From Rhodoferax sp. (GTDB lineage Bacteria > Pseudomonadota > Gammaproteobacteria > Burkholderiales > Burkholderiaceae_C): a DNA stretch of 64,000 nucleotides. The translations under genes were made by a program, and so were the position numbers. How positions within the stretch are numbered: position 1 is the first letter of the stretch; each line of letters starts with the position of its first letter. The DNA lies in the NCBI GenBank assembly GCA_019449595.1, contig JAGRPL010000001.1, positions 186,001-250,000 on the forward strand, written 5' to 3'. The notes beneath the pieces are model-generated. The model searched no databases, was not told the DNA's origin, and worked only from the letters and a program-made list of their open reading frames with translations. Shown here in pieces: positions 52,988-61,839 of the stretch.

Positions 52988-53454
52988 TGATCCTGGCTCT
53001 GCTGCTGCATGCCGTGTGTTCCCTCTTTCTGGTGGGCGCGCTCAGCCACCAGGCCGCGGCCACCTGGCGCCGAGCGCCGGCGACGGGGCGCCCCGCGGGG
53101 GTGGTTGCCGGTTTTGCCGCGGTCCGCGCACCGCTGTATGCGAGGGCCATTGCCATCAGCTACGTGCTCACCATGGTGCTGGGCGACGTGGTGTACGGGC
53201 CGTACCGCGTGGACGTGAAGACCATGCTGTTCGACCTGCAGCTGTGGCCCTGGAACGGCGTGTTCGAGATCAAGGAGCACCTCGTGGCACTGGGCTTCTT
53301 CCTGCTGGGCCCCTACCTGGTGCTGTGGCGGCTTCCGCTGGACGCCACGCTGGCGCGCAGCCGGCGCCTGCTCACCACCGCACTGGCTGCCATCGTGTGG
53401 TACGCGCTGGTGGCCGGCCATCTGCTCAACAACCTGAAAGGCGTGGGATTCTGA
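52984..53454 (+). CDS. Four-helix membrane protein of unknown function
   Basis: 156 residues with four hydrophobic segments (about 2-22, 52-70, 98-116, 130-150). Several His residues lie in or near membrane segments (LHAVCSLFLVGALSHQ, FEIKEHLVALGF, ALVAGHLLNNL), a pattern compatible with heme b binding, though no named cytochrome family is recognised. Overlaps the DAPG-hydrolase-like gene by 4 bases and ends in TGATG with the next start. Confidence 0.78.
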   Translation: MMILALLLHAVCSLFLVGALSHQAAATWRRAPATGRPAGVVAGFAAVRAPLYARAIAISYVLTMVLGDVVYGPYRVDVKTMLFDLQLWPWNGVFEIKEHLVALGFFLLGPYLVLWRLPLDATLARSRRLLTTALAAIVWYALVAGHLLNNLKGVGF

Positions 53455-53780
53455 TGGAGCACACCCTTTCTCCCCTGGGGCGCTGGATACTGGCCGCACT
53501 GGTGGCCGGCGCGGCCTACGTGCTGGCGTATTCGCAGGACGTCACGCTGTTCTTCTACTACCTCATGGTGGGCGAGTGGCACTGGCTGCCCCAGGGCGAG
53601 GCGCTGGGACCGCGCATCACCTACTACGGCTGGAAGGCCATCGGCCTGCTGGCGGGCGGCGCCACCCTGTTGCTGCCCCGCCGCTGGACGGATCGCCTGC
53701 CAACCGATACCGTGTGGGTGGGCGCACTGCTGCTGGCCGCTGTGGTCTGCGTGCACGAGAGCCACTGGTTTCTGAAATGA
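53454..53780 (+). CDS. Small membrane protein of unknown function
   Basis: 108 residues, three hydrophobic segments (about 9-26, 61-78, 87-104). It carries WYx-type aromatics (VGEWHWLPQGE) between helices and ends CVHESHWFLK, with His near the last helix. The start overlaps the previous stop by one base and its stop overlaps the following start as ATGA, so it is a co-translated operon member and probably a partner of the preceding membrane protein. Confidence 0.75.
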   Translation: MEHTLSPLGRWILAALVAGAAYVLAYSQDVTLFFYYLMVGEWHWLPQGEALGPRITYYGWKAIGLLAGGATLLLPRRWTDRLPTDTVWVGALLLAAVVCVHESHWFLK

Positions 53781-54205
53781 CCCACCTTCACACACTTCTG
53801 CGGCGCGGGGCCATGGGCCTGGTGTGCGCCACCGCGCTGGGTGCCTGGGCCAATGGCACACCCTTCTTCTTTCCCCAGGGCCGCAGCGACGCCAACAGCC
53901 CCAATGCCCTGGTGTACGCCGGCAACATCAAGGACACGCAGGGCCGCTATGTGGATGACGTGCAGATCCTGGTGATCGCGGAGGACCTGGGGATGACGAT
54001 TCCGGTCCGCAACGACCGCCCGGGCCACTACCGCACGCCCGACGTGCATGGCTGGATCGAAAACCTGGGTGGCAAGGTCAACCCGGAAAAAATCCGCATC
54101 GACATCCGCAAGCGCGGCTACGTGCTGGCCCGGCCGGTGGCCATTCCGCGGCGCACCAGCGGAGTCCATTCGGTGGACATCGTGCTCCAGCCCACCGGCA
54201 ATTAG
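53777..54205 (+). CDS. Small periplasmic carboxypeptidase-regulatory-like domain protein
   Basis: 142 residues with a signal peptide (about 1-25, ending AWA). The mature part looks like a small beta-sandwich: ALVYAGNIKDTQGRYVDDVQILVIAE resembles carboxypeptidase regulatory domains and the N-terminal domain of the Vgb-like protein in the same operon. Last gene of the operon; its stop overlaps the convergent solute-binding-like gene by 4 bases. Function unknown. Confidence 0.78.
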   Translation: MTHLHTLLRRGAMGLVCATALGAWANGTPFFFPQGRSDANSPNALVYAGNIKDTQGRYVDDVQILVIAEDLGMTIPVRNDRPGHYRTPDVHGWIENLGGKVNPEKIRIDIRKRGYVLARPVAIPRRTSGVHSVDIVLQPTGN

Positions 54206-54927
54206 TGCAACAGAAGGGGCACGATCAGGCCCCCATCGCGCCACAGACGGTTGGGGCCGCGGGGCAGTGGCCGTGCCCCCCGAACACCGAGGTTGTGTTC
54301 ATAGATTTCCGCATAGTTGCCCACCTGCGCCACCATGCGATTGGCCCAGTCCGGCGGCAGGCCCAGTGCCGCGCCCGTTTCGCCCGCTGGCCATTGCCCG
54401 CGCACCCCCGCCTGCTCCGCGGTGGTGTGGTCGACGCCCGACTGCTCGGCATCCAACAGGGCGTAGACGGTCCAGCGCACGATGCGGGCAAAGTCCGCGT
54501 CATCGCTGCGCAACAACGGTGCCAGCGGCTCCAGGCGGTTGTTTGCCGGTGCCTCCAGGAAATAGACCGGGCCAAACTCCAGCTGTCCCGGCGCCTCCCG
54601 CGTCAGGGCCCAGCTCAGCCGGTGGAACACGAGGTCGATGCGCGGATCGGCCAGGAACTCGTGCACCGTGTCCAACGCCACGAACCGCACCTGCGTGGAC
54701 GACCCGAGCACGGCCGCGGCCACGGCGCGGCACAGGTCGATCTCCAGCCCCTGGAAACTGCCGTCGGGCTGGCGCTGGGAAAATCCCGGGTCCTGGGGGG
54801 GCACGCCGCACACCAGCTGCCTCTGCTGGCGCAGAGCGTCCAGGCGTGCGCCAGCATGCCCCGCCGAAGCCCCCGCGCACAGGACGATGAACAGAAGAAA
54901 AACGCGCAGCGTATGGCTTAATGGCAT
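54202..54927 (-). CDS. Shortened amino-acid-type periplasmic binding protein homologue
   Basis: 241 residues with a signal peptide (about 1-24). The first part RQLVCGVPPQDPGFSQRQPDGSFQGLEIDLCRAVAAAVLG and the end RGPNRLWRDGGLIVP match the general amino-acid binding protein AapJ/YnfM family, but family members are about 340 residues. The central lobe (about 100 residues) is missing: sequence jumps from LEFGPVYFLEAP to ANNRLEPLAPLLRSDDADFARIVRW. It may be a stripped-down sensor or a degenerate remnant. No ABC transporter genes are next to it. Its start is 10 bases from the divergent amine-oxidase start. Confidence 0.8.
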   Translation of the reverse strand: MPLSHTLRVFLLFIVLCAGASAGHAGARLDALRQQRQLVCGVPPQDPGFSQRQPDGSFQGLEIDLCRAVAAAVLGSSTQVRFVALDTVHEFLADPRIDLVFHRLSWALTREAPGQLEFGPVYFLEAPANNRLEPLAPLLRSDDADFARIVRWTVYALLDAEQSGVDHTTAEQAGVRGQWPAGETGAALGLPPDWANRMVAQVGNYAEIYEHNLGVRGARPLPRGPNRLWRDGGLIVPLLLH

Positions 54928-54936
54928 GCGCAAATT

Positions 54937-56109
54937 ATGGCTGCACATCCACCCCCTCACCTGCCCCGCCGGAACCTGCTGCTGGGCGCCGTGGCCTGCG
55001 GTGCCCTGGGTGCCGGGGCCCTGGCACAGACGCACGCACCCGAGCGCCGGGTGATCGTCGTCGGTGCCGGCATGGCCGGCCTGTCGGCCGCCTGGACCCT
55101 GGAGCAGGCCGGCTGGCACGTCACCGTGCTGGAGGCCAGCGCGCGCGTTGGCGGACGCAACTGGACCGTGCGCAGCGGTGACGTGGTGCCCGACTTGCAG
55201 GGGCGGCTCCAGCGCAGCACCTTTTCCGAGGGGCAATACCTCAATGCCGGCGCCTGGCGCATCTTGCCCTGGCACCACCGGGTGCTGCAATGCGCCACCC
55301 GCCACGGCATTGCACTGGAGCCGCTGTGCGCCGACCGCAGCCTCGGCGACGCCACCGCCCTGCAACCCGCCGGCGGCATGGATGCGCTGCCCCGCGCTCT
55401 GGCGCAGGCGCTGCGCGCCCCGGTGCGCACCGCCACCAGCGTGCTGGGCATCCAATGCACCGGGCCGACCGGCCAGAAAGGGGTCGTTGTATGGGCGCGC
55501 TGCGGTGCGGCCACCGAACGGCTGGAAGCCGACTACGCCGTGCTGGCCCTGCCGCTGGGCCAGCTGGCGGCTCTGGATCTGGAATTGCCACGCGGGATGC
55601 AGCAGGATCTGCAGGCGGTGCAGACTGCCGATGCGATCAAGATCGCATTCGAAACAGACGGCACCTGGGCCGGGCCCAGAGCCCCGAGCGGGCAGCACCT
55701 CATCCTGCCCCCCTGCGGCAGCACGCCCGTGCCCCAGCGGATTGCCTGCGTGTATGGCAACGGCCCGGCCATCGCCCACACGTTCACCGGCTCGCGCGCC
55801 CAGCAGATTGCACGCGCCCGCCAGCTGCTGCGCCCCGCAGCCCGGCTAGCCGCACAGGACTGGCGCCACCCGCTGGTGGTGCAATGGTCCCGCATGCCTT
55901 TTGCGGGTGGCGCAGCGGCGCGCCTGCACGCCGCTGCCACCCAGACCCTGGAGCAACTGCAACGGGGCCTGCCCCCTGTCTTCTGGGCCAGCGATGCGCT
56001 GTCTCCTCTCAACGGGTGGCAGGAGGGCGCGCTGGCATCGGCCGAACAGGCCGTGCAGGCGCTGCTCGCACACGACGGGCACGCACGCCGCAGCGGTTCA
56101 GGACGCTGA
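54937..56109 (+). CDS. FAD-dependent amine oxidase family protein
   Basis: 390 residues. N-terminus PRRNLLLGAVACGALGAGALAQ looks like a twin-arginine export signal. The FAD-binding GxGxxG motif is VVGAGMAGLSAAWTLEQAGWHVTVLEA, followed by GGRNWTVR, and the C-terminal flavin motif is in ASDALSPLNGWQEGALASAEQAVQALL. Relatives oxidise amines, amino acids or polyamines; some act on hydroxysteroids or lignin-type compounds. Start is only nine bases from the divergent binding-protein start, so the two promoters overlap. Its 3' end overlaps the DUF488 gene by 12 bases. Confidence 0.88.
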   Translation: MAAHPPPHLPRRNLLLGAVACGALGAGALAQTHAPERRVIVVGAGMAGLSAAWTLEQAGWHVTVLEASARVGGRNWTVRSGDVVPDLQGRLQRSTFSEGQYLNAGAWRILPWHHRVLQCATRHGIALEPLCADRSLGDATALQPAGGMDALPRALAQALRAPVRTATSVLGIQCTGPTGQKGVVVWARCGAATERLEADYAVLALPLGQLAALDLELPRGMQQDLQAVQTADAIKIAFETDGTWAGPRAPSGQHLILPPCGSTPVPQRIACVYGNGPAIAHTFTGSRAQQIARARQLLRPAARLAAQDWRHPLVVQWSRMPFAGGAAARLHAAATQTLEQLQRGLPPVFWASDALSPLNGWQEGALASAEQAVQALLAHDGHARRSGSGR

Positions 56110-56490
56110 CAGATCGGCGCCGTTGTCTTCCAGCAGCGACCGCAGCAGGGAGCGGTGGCACCGGCTCTCCACCTCGCAATAGCAGCCCATGGAAAAGTTG
56201 GTCTGGTGGGACAGCGCCGCCAGCAGTTGCAGGGTCCGGCTGTTCTCCGACGTGGCCATCTCGGCTCTGTACGCCTTGCCAAACGCCGCCCAGTCCTTGG
56301 GGCTTTCGGCCTGTTGCGCCAGCTTCATGGTCTCGACCGAAGGCGCCAGGTTGGGGTACCAGACGTCATACCAGTTCTGGGACGCGAACTCCGACTTGGG
56401 AACGCCGCGCGGCGGGCGGCGCACGGTTCCCATGCGCAAGCCCTCGTCGGGTGCGCGCGGAGTGCCGAGTCGGACAATGCGAATGCTCAT
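56098..56490 (-). CDS. DUF488 family protein
   Basis: 130 residues. Conserved DUF488 pieces: IRIVRLGTPRAPDEGLRMGTVRRPPRGVP, SEFASQNWYDVWYPNLAP and the Cys/His-containing CYCEVESRCHRSLL. AGGAGA precedes ATG 56490. Function unknown in spite of wide distribution. Convergent with the amine oxidase gene, and followed upstream by the DUF1232 gene on the same strand. Confidence 0.88.
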   Translation of the reverse strand: MSIRIVRLGTPRAPDEGLRMGTVRRPPRGVPKSEFASQNWYDVWYPNLAPSVETMKLAQQAESPKDWAAFGKAYRAEMATSENSRTLQLLAALSHQTNFSMGCYCEVESRCHRSLLRSLLEDNGADLSAS

Positions 56491-56516
56491 GCTTGCTTTC
56501 TCCTGTGAAGGGCCGC

Positions 56517-56903
56517 TCAGGTACCCGCCCTCTGCAACAGCCAGTAACCCACAAGGCCGGCGCCCACGACCCACAGCGCCACGACCACCCCGGCCGCCGC
56601 CATGCTGCGGGGCCGTTCCAGGACCGCATCGGCCTTGGCGCGGGATTCCTGCAGCACGGGCACGGGCAGCAGCCGCACCACCAGCCAGATGCCCAGCGGA
56701 AGCAGTAGCACATCGTCCAGGTACCCGAGCACGGGGATGAAGTCCGGGATGAGATCGATCGGGCTGAGCGCATACGCGGCAATGGCCACGGCCAGTATCC
56801 GCAGATACGCCGGGGTGCGGGCGTCCCGGGCCGCAAAGTAGACCGCGACCGCATCCCGCTTGATGCGGCGTGCCCAGTCTTTGGCGGTGGTGAATGGCGA
56901 CAT
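56517..56903 (-). CDS. DUF1232 (YkvA-like) membrane protein
   Basis: 128 residues. The DUF1232 core is [43 protein letters not shown], with the signature [11 protein letters not shown], flanked by hydrophobic segments; a further segment ends the protein. Function unknown. ATG 56903 ([16 protein letters not shown]) chosen by family length. Same strand as DUF488, 26 bases upstream of it. Confidence 0.88.
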   Translation of the reverse strand: MSPFTTAKDWARRIKRDAVAVYFAARDARTPAYLRILAVAIAAYALSPIDLIPDFIPVLGYLDDVLLLPLGIWLVVRLLPVPVLQESRAKADAVLERPRSMAAAGVVVALWVVGAGLVGYWLLQRAGT

Positions 56904-56971
56904 GGGGTTCACTGTAATCCCGAACGGGCCCCGCCCGTGCGTCCGCCCCATTTCAACCCCGAATTTAGGCA

Positions 56972-57030
56972 TGAAAAGTGCCTGCAGGCACCGCATTTCC
57001 TGCGCAGACAGCTATGAAAACAGTAGCAAT
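56972..57030 (-). repeat. Dispersed CTGCGCAG-core repeat, copy 8 (valS upstream region)
   Basis: Reverse orientation and the most complete copy: on the minus strand TTGCTACTGTTTTCATAGC, TGTCTGCGCAGG, AATGCGGTGCCTGCAGG, CACTTTTCA. It lies in the DUF1232/valS intergenic region and carries an in-frame ATG-AAA relative to valS, though the true valS start is further downstream. Confidence 0.78.
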
Positions 57031-57088
57031 AGCCGGCACGCGCCCGTGCCCCGGTAAAATCGCCTGCTCTGACAGAACTGATGCCACC

Positions 57089-59971
57089 ATGACCGACACC
57101 GCTTCCACCCCTCCCGCACAGCCCGGCCTGCAATCCCTCTCCAAATCGTTCGAGCCCGCCGCGCTGGAAGCCCACTGGGGCCCCGAGTGGGAAAAGCGCG
57201 GCTACGGCGTGGCCGGCTACCGCGGCACGCAAGCCCCCCAGGCAGGCCAGCCGGCCTTTGCCATCCAGCTGCCCCCACCCAACGTGACCGGCACGCTGCA
57301 CATGGGCCATGCGTTCAACCAGACCATCATGGACAGCCTGACGCGCTACCACCGCATGCTGGGCCACAACACGGCGTGGATTCCGGGCACCGACCATGCC
57401 GGCATTGCCACGCAGATCGTGGTGGAGCGCCAGTTGCAGGACCAGAAGGTCAGCCGCCACGACCTGGGCCGCGACGCCTTCGTGAAGAAAGTGTGGGAGT
57501 GGAAGGAAAAGAGCGGTAACACCATCACCACCCAGATGCGCCGCATGGGCGATACCGTGGACTGGAGCCGCGAGTACTTCACCATGGACGAGAAGCTGTC
57601 CAAGACGGTGACCGAAACCTTTGTGCAGCTGTATGAGCAAGGCCTGATCTACCGCGGCAAGCGCCTGGTCAACTGGGACCCCATCCTGCAAAGCGCGGTG
57701 TCCGACCTGGAGGTGGAGAGCGAAGAGGAAGACGGCTCGCTGTGGCACATCCGCTATCCGCTGGCCGATGGTTCCGGCGACATCACCGTGGCCACCACGC
57801 GTCCCGAAACCATGCTGGGCGACGTGGCCGTGATGGTGCACCCTGAAGACGAGCGCTACACCGCGCTGATCGGCAAGCAGGTGACGCTGCCCCTGTGCAA
57901 CCGCACCGTTCCCGTGATCGCAGACGACTACGTGGACAAGGCCTTCGGCACCGGCGTGGTGAAGGTGACCCCCGCCCACGACCAGAACGACTACCAGGTA
58001 GGCCAGCGCCACAAGCTGCCCATGATCTGCGTGCTCACACTCGACGCCAAGATCAACGACAACGCCCCCGCTGCCTACCAGGGCCTGGACCGCTTCGTGG
58101 CGCGCAAGAAGGTCGTCGCCGACCTGGAGGCCGGCGGCTTCCTGGTGGAAGTGAAGAAGCACAAGCTGATGGTGCCGCGTTGCGCCCGCACCGGCCAGAT
58201 CATCGAGCCCATGCTCACCGACCAATGGTTTGTCGCCATGAACCAAGTCGGCAAGGGTGACACCACGGGCAAGTCCATCACGCAAAAGGCCATTGACGCC
58301 GTACAGTCGGGCGAAGTGAAGTTCGTGCCCGAGAACTGGATCAACACCTACAACCAGTGGATGAACAACATCCAGGACTGGTGCATCAGCCGCCAGCTGT
58401 GGTGGGGTCACCAGATTCCTGCCTGGTACGACGAAGACGGCACGGTCTACGTGGCGCGCAACGCAGCCGAAGCGCAGGCCCAGGCCCCCGGCAAGACCTT
58501 GAAGCGTGACGAAGACGTGCTCGACACCTGGTACTCGTCTGCCCTGGTGCCCTTCAGCACCATGGGCTGGCCCCAGCAGACCGACAGCGCCACCGACGAC
58601 TACAACCTGTACCTGCCCTCCAGCGTGCTGGTCACCGGCTACGACATCATCTTCTTCTGGGTGGCCCGCATGATCATGATGACCACGCACTTCACCGGGC
58701 GTGTGCCGTTCAAGCATGTGTACATCCACGGTCTGGTGCGCGACGCGCAGGGCAAGAAGATGAGCAAATCGGAAGGCAATGTGCTTGACCCCGTGGACCT
58801 GATCGACGGCATTGCGCTCGCACCCTTGCTGGACAAACGCACCACCGGCCTGCGTAAGCCCGAGACCGCACCCGCCGTGCGCAAAAACACCGAGAAGGAA
58901 TTCCCCGAGGGCATTCCCGCCTATGGCGCCGATGCCCTGCGCTTCACCTTCGCCGCACTGGCTTCGCTGGGCCGCAGCATCAACTTCGACAGCAAGCGCT
59001 GCGAGGGTTATCGCAATTTCTGCAACAAGCTGTGGAACGCCACGCGCTTTGTGCTGATGAACTGCGAGGGCCAGGACTGCGGCCTGCAGGACAACGTCCA
59101 GTGCGATACCGCCTACCTCGACTTCAGCGCCTGCGACCGCTGGATCGTCTCGCTGCTGCAGAAGGTGGAGGCCGAGGTGGCCAAGGGCTTCGCCGAGTAC
59201 CGCCTGGACAACGTGGCCAACACGATCTACGACTTTGTCTGGAACGAGTTCTGCGACTGGTACCTGGAGATCGCCAAGGTGCAGATCCAGACCGGCAGCG
59301 ACGCGCAAAAGCGCGCCACCCGCCGCACCCTGATCCGCACGCTGGAAACCATCCTGCGCCTGGCCCACCCCATCACGCCCTTCATCACCGAAGAGCTGTG
59401 GCAGAAGGTGGCACCGGTGGCCGGGCGTGCCGGTCCATCGGTGGCGGTGGCCGCCTACCCCGTCTGCCAGCCGGAGCGCATTGACGAGGCGTCCCTTGCC
59501 CACGTGGCCAAGCTAAAAGGATTGGTGGACGCCTGCCGCAACCTGCGCGGCGAGATGAATGTCTCCCCCGCCGCCCGGTTGCCCCTGTTCGTGGTGGCGC
59601 AAACCGCCGCCGAGGGTGCCTTCCTGCAATCGTCCGCCGCGGTGCTGCAAGCCCTTGCCAAGCTCAGTGAAGTCAAGCTGTTCGACAACGAAGCGGCCTG
59701 GCAGGCAGCCGCCCAGTCGGCCCCCGTGGCCGTGGTGGGCGAAGCCCGCGTATGCCTCTTTGTGGAAGTGGACGTGGCGGCCGAGAAACTGCGCCTGGGC
59801 AAGGAAGTGGCACGTTTGGAAGAACAGATCACCAAGGCCAATGCCAAGCTCGGCAACGAAGCCTTTGTGGCCAAGGCACCTGCGGCCGTGCTGGAGCAGG
59901 AGCGCAAGCGCGTGGCCGACTTTGGATCCACGCTGGAAAAGGTGCGCGAGCAACTCAAGCGCCTGGGCTGA
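57089..59971 (+). CDS. valS: Valyl-tRNA synthetase
   Basis: Class I aminoacyl-tRNA synthetase charging tRNA-Val, 960 residues against 951 in E. coli. The HIGH motif is [16 protein letters not shown] and the KMSKS motif is [11 protein letters not shown]. The editing domain contains [19 protein letters not shown], and the C-terminal coiled-coil arm (about 890-955, [20 protein letters not shown]) is typical of ValS. ATG 57089 fits the family; longer in-frame sequence reaches into the dispersed repeat. Followed by a strong terminator. Confidence 0.97.
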   Translation: MTDTASTPPAQPGLQSLSKSFEPAALEAHWGPEWEKRGYGVAGYRGTQAPQAGQPAFAIQLPPPNVTGTLHMGHAFNQTIMDSLTRYHRMLGHNTAWIPGTDHAGIATQIVVERQLQDQKVSRHDLGRDAFVKKVWEWKEKSGNTITTQMRRMGDTVDWSREYFTMDEKLSKTVTETFVQLYEQGLIYRGKRLVNWDPILQSAVSDLEVESEEEDGSLWHIRYPLADGSGDITVATTRPETMLGDVAVMVHPEDERYTALIGKQVTLPLCNRTVPVIADDYVDKAFGTGVVKVTPAHDQNDYQVGQRHKLPMICVLTLDAKINDNAPAAYQGLDRFVARKKVVADLEAGGFLVEVKKHKLMVPRCARTGQIIEPMLTDQWFVAMNQVGKGDTTGKSITQKAIDAVQSGEVKFVPENWINTYNQWMNNIQDWCISRQLWWGHQIPAWYDEDGTVYVARNAAEAQAQAPGKTLKRDEDVLDTWYSSALVPFSTMGWPQQTDSATDDYNLYLPSSVLVTGYDIIFFWVARMIMMTTHFTGRVPFKHVYIHGLVRDAQGKKMSKSEGNVLDPVDLIDGIALAPLLDKRTTGLRKPETAPAVRKNTEKEFPEGIPAYGADALRFTFAALASLGRSINFDSKRCEGYRNFCNKLWNATRFVLMNCEGQDCGLQDNVQCDTAYLDFSACDRWIVSLLQKVEAEVAKGFAEYRLDNVANTIYDFVWNEFCDWYLEIAKVQIQTGSDAQKRATRRTLIRTLETILRLAHPITPFITEELWQKVAPVAGRAGPSVAVAAYPVCQPERIDEASLAHVAKLKGLVDACRNLRGEMNVSPAARLPLFVVAQTAAEGAFLQSSAAVLQALAKLSEVKLFDNEAAWQAAAQSAPVAVVGEARVCLFVEVDVAAEKLRLGKEVARLEEQITKANAKLGNEAFVAKAPAAVLEQERKRVADFGSTLEKVREQLKRLG

Positions 59972-59991
59972 TGGGCCCTTTCCCAAGTAAA

Positions 59992-60015
59992 AAAGGCCAC
60001 CCTCGGGTGGCCTTT
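59992..60015. terminator. Intrinsic terminator between valS and the convergent TusA-like gene
   Basis: AAAGGCCACCC and GGGTGGCCTTT form a perfect 11-bp stem around TC, preceded by an A-run and followed by TTTGTTTT, so it can serve both converging genes. Confidence 0.9.
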
Positions 60016-60040
60016 GTTTTGGCAAGCGTTGGCAAAAAAC

Positions 60041-60268
60041 TTAGCGCCGACGCAGCACGTGGATGAATTCAGCGCCCTCGGTTTGCTGCTCGAGCAGGGT
60101 GTTGCCGGTCTGCTTGGCAAAGGCCTGGAAGTCGCGCAGGGAGCCCGCGTCGGTGGACACCACCTTGAGCGTCTGACCGCTCTCCATGTCGGCCAGGGCC
60201 TTTTTGGCCTTGAGGATGGGCAAGGGGCAATGCAGGCCGCGGGTATCAATTTCTTTGTCGATCAGCAT
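60041..60268 (-). CDS. TusA-like sulfurtransferase
   Basis: 75-residue SirA/TusA-fold protein. The N-terminal motif LHCPLPILKAKKAL carries the CPxP cysteine that accepts sulfur. E. coli TusA passes sulfur to tRNA 2-thiouridine synthesis; relatives feed other sulfur routes. Here it follows a Nudix gene and cysM on the same strand, consistent with a small sulfur-handling cluster. ATG 60268 matches family length. Confidence 0.9.
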   Translation of the reverse strand: MLIDKEIDTRGLHCPLPILKAKKALADMESGQTLKVVSTDAGSLRDFQAFAKQTGNTLLEQQTEGAEFIHVLRRR

Positions 60269-60270
60269 AT

Positions 60271-60801
60271 TCAGTCGCGCTTGGGGAATTCGATGAAAGT
60301 GGGCGTGTGGCCACGGGCCGTCAACCAGTCGGCCAGCGCATAGCCGGTGCCAGCCGGCCAGCATTTCACGTCGGCGGGCGCAAACAGCCGGTAGTCCACC
60401 AGTTCGGGGGACAGGCGAATCTCGCCGTGGCACACCGCGTGGTAGGCCACGATGATCTGGTTCATGCGCTGAAAATCGTACACACCGATCAGGTCCAGGG
60501 ACTGCGTTGCCAGGTTGGTTTCTTCCGCAATTTCGCGGGCAATGCCTTCCTGCGGCGTCTCACCCGCCTCCATGAAGCCGGTGATCAACGCATACACCTT
60601 GCCCGGCCACGCGGCATTGCGGGCCAGCAGTATCTGGCCATCGTACTCAATGACAGCGGCCAATACCGGCGTGGGATTGTTCCAGTGGGTGAAGTCGCAT
60701 GCCGGGCAGCGCAAGCGCTCCTTGTCGCCGCCGTCCTCCGCCCGGGTGATGCGCGCCAGCGGCGTGGCGCATTGGGGGCAATAGGTGAAGGCCTGCATCA
60801 T
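60271..60801 (-). CDS. Nudix hydrolase with zinc-ribbon (NudC-like)
   Basis: 176 residues. The Nudix box is intact: GFMEAGETPQEGIAREIAEETN. An N-terminal zinc-ribbon CPQC...CPAC (residues about 8-35) resembles NudC, the NADH pyrophosphatase, but the protein is shorter than full NudC, so the substrate may differ. The start overlaps the cysM stop as ATGA, indicating coupling. The gap to the TusA-like start downstream is two bases. Confidence 0.9.
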   Translation of the reverse strand: MMQAFTYCPQCATPLARITRAEDGGDKERLRCPACDFTHWNNPTPVLAAVIEYDGQILLARNAAWPGKVYALITGFMEAGETPQEGIAREIAEETNLATQSLDLIGVYDFQRMNQIIVAYHAVCHGEIRLSPELVDYRLFAPADVKCWPAGTGYALADWLTARGHTPTFIEFPKRD

Positions 60802-61700
60802 GCCGGGAAGACCCCCGTGGACAGGTAACGGTCGCCCCGGTCGCACACAATGAAGACGACGGTGGCGTTGGCTTCGCGCCGCGCGATTTCCTGGGCCACC
60901 CAGCATGCGCCGGCGGCCGAAATGCCGGCGAATATGCCCTCTTCACGGGCCAGGCGGCGGCACATGTCCTCGGCATCGGACTGGCTCACGTACACCAGTT
61001 CGTCCACGTGGGACGGGTCGTAGATCTTGGGCATGTATTCCTGCGGCCATTTGCGGATGCCGGGAATGCGGGAACCTTCTGACGGCTGGGCACCCACGAT
61101 GCGGATGGCCGGGTTCTTTTCCTTCAGAAACTTCGACACGCCGGTGATGGTGCCCGTGGTGCCCATGGCGCTGACGAAATGGGTGACCTTGCCCTGCGTG
61201 TCGGCCCATATCTCGGGGCCTGTGGTTTCGTAATGGGCGCGGGGGTTGTCAGCGTTGGCAAACTGGTCCAGCACCCGCCCCTTGCCGTCACGCTGCATCT
61301 GCTCGGCCAGATCGCGGGCATATTCCATGCCGCCGCTCTTGGGCGTGAGGATGAGTTCGGCGCCAAAGGCTTTCATGGTCTGGACGCGCTCGATGGACAG
61401 GTCTTCCGGCATGACAAGCACCATGCGGTAACCCTTGATGGCCGCGGCCATGGCCAGCGCGATGCCGGTGTTGCCCGAGGTGGCCTCGATCAGCGTGTCG
61501 CCAGGCCGAACCTCTCCGCGCTCCTGCGCACGCTGGATCATCGAGAGGGCCGGCCGGTCCTTGACGGAGCCAGCCGGGTTGTTGCCCTCGAGCTTGCCCA
61601 GCACCACGGTGTTGCGTGCCGCGTGTTCCTGGGCGCCAATGCGCTGCAGGGCTACCAGAGGAGTCTTCCCGATGGCGTCTTCAATCGTTGGGTATTTCAT
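60798..61700 (-). CDS. cysM: Cysteine synthase B
   Basis: 300-residue PLP enzyme that makes cysteine (or S-sulfocysteine) from O-acetylserine. The Schiff-base lysine lies in NNPAGSVKDRPALSM, the phosphate loop in EATSGNTGIALAM and the C-terminal region in PSEGSRIPGIRKWP. Length and the EGSRIPG pattern favour CysM over CysK. It heads a minus-strand run cysM-Nudix-TusA-like and is divergent from tRNA-Leu. Confidence 0.93.
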   Translation of the reverse strand: MKYPTIEDAIGKTPLVALQRIGAQEHAARNTVVLGKLEGNNPAGSVKDRPALSMIQRAQERGEVRPGDTLIEATSGNTGIALAMAAAIKGYRMVLVMPEDLSIERVQTMKAFGAELILTPKSGGMEYARDLAEQMQRDGKGRVLDQFANADNPRAHYETTGPEIWADTQGKVTHFVSAMGTTGTITGVSKFLKEKNPAIRIVGAQPSEGSRIPGIRKWPQEYMPKIYDPSHVDELVYVSQSDAEDMCRRLAREEGIFAGISAAGACWVAQEIARREANATVVFIVCDRGDRYLSTGVFPA

Positions 61701-61742
61701 GCCCTTAAATGTGCCATAATTTGCGTCTTGGTTTTTAGCGTC

Positions 61743-61827
61743 GCCCGGGTGGTGGAATTGGTAGACGCAGCGGACTCAAAATCCGCCGCCGCAAGGCGTG
61801 CCGGTTCGATTCCGGCCCCGGGCACCA
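61743..61827 (+). tRNA. tRNA-Leu(CAA)
   Basis: 85 nt with GCCCGGG/CCCGGGC acceptor stem, a long variable arm as in class II tRNAs, GGTTCGATTCC T-arm and an encoded CCA end. The anticodon loop CTCAAAA gives anticodon CAA, reading UUG. Its last 19 bases (61809-61827) are repeated at 63802-63820 and act as the attachment core of the element downstream; the tRNA stays intact. Confidence 0.96.
61809..61827. repeat. attL: 19-bp core at the tRNA-Leu 3' end
   Basis: ATTCCGGCCCCGGGCACCA, the T-arm 3' half plus acceptor stem and CCA, occurs here and again without change at 63802-63820. Confidence 0.9.
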
Positions 61828-61839
61828 GGATAAGTCGCT

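Noticed and set aside
57055..57060. TAAAAT as the valS promoter -10
   Set aside because: No matching -35 at 16-18 bases upstream; the surrounding bases are GC-rich.
56909..59503. 864-codon minus-strand frame over valS
   Set aside because: valS is unambiguous; the antisense frame is a typical shadow.
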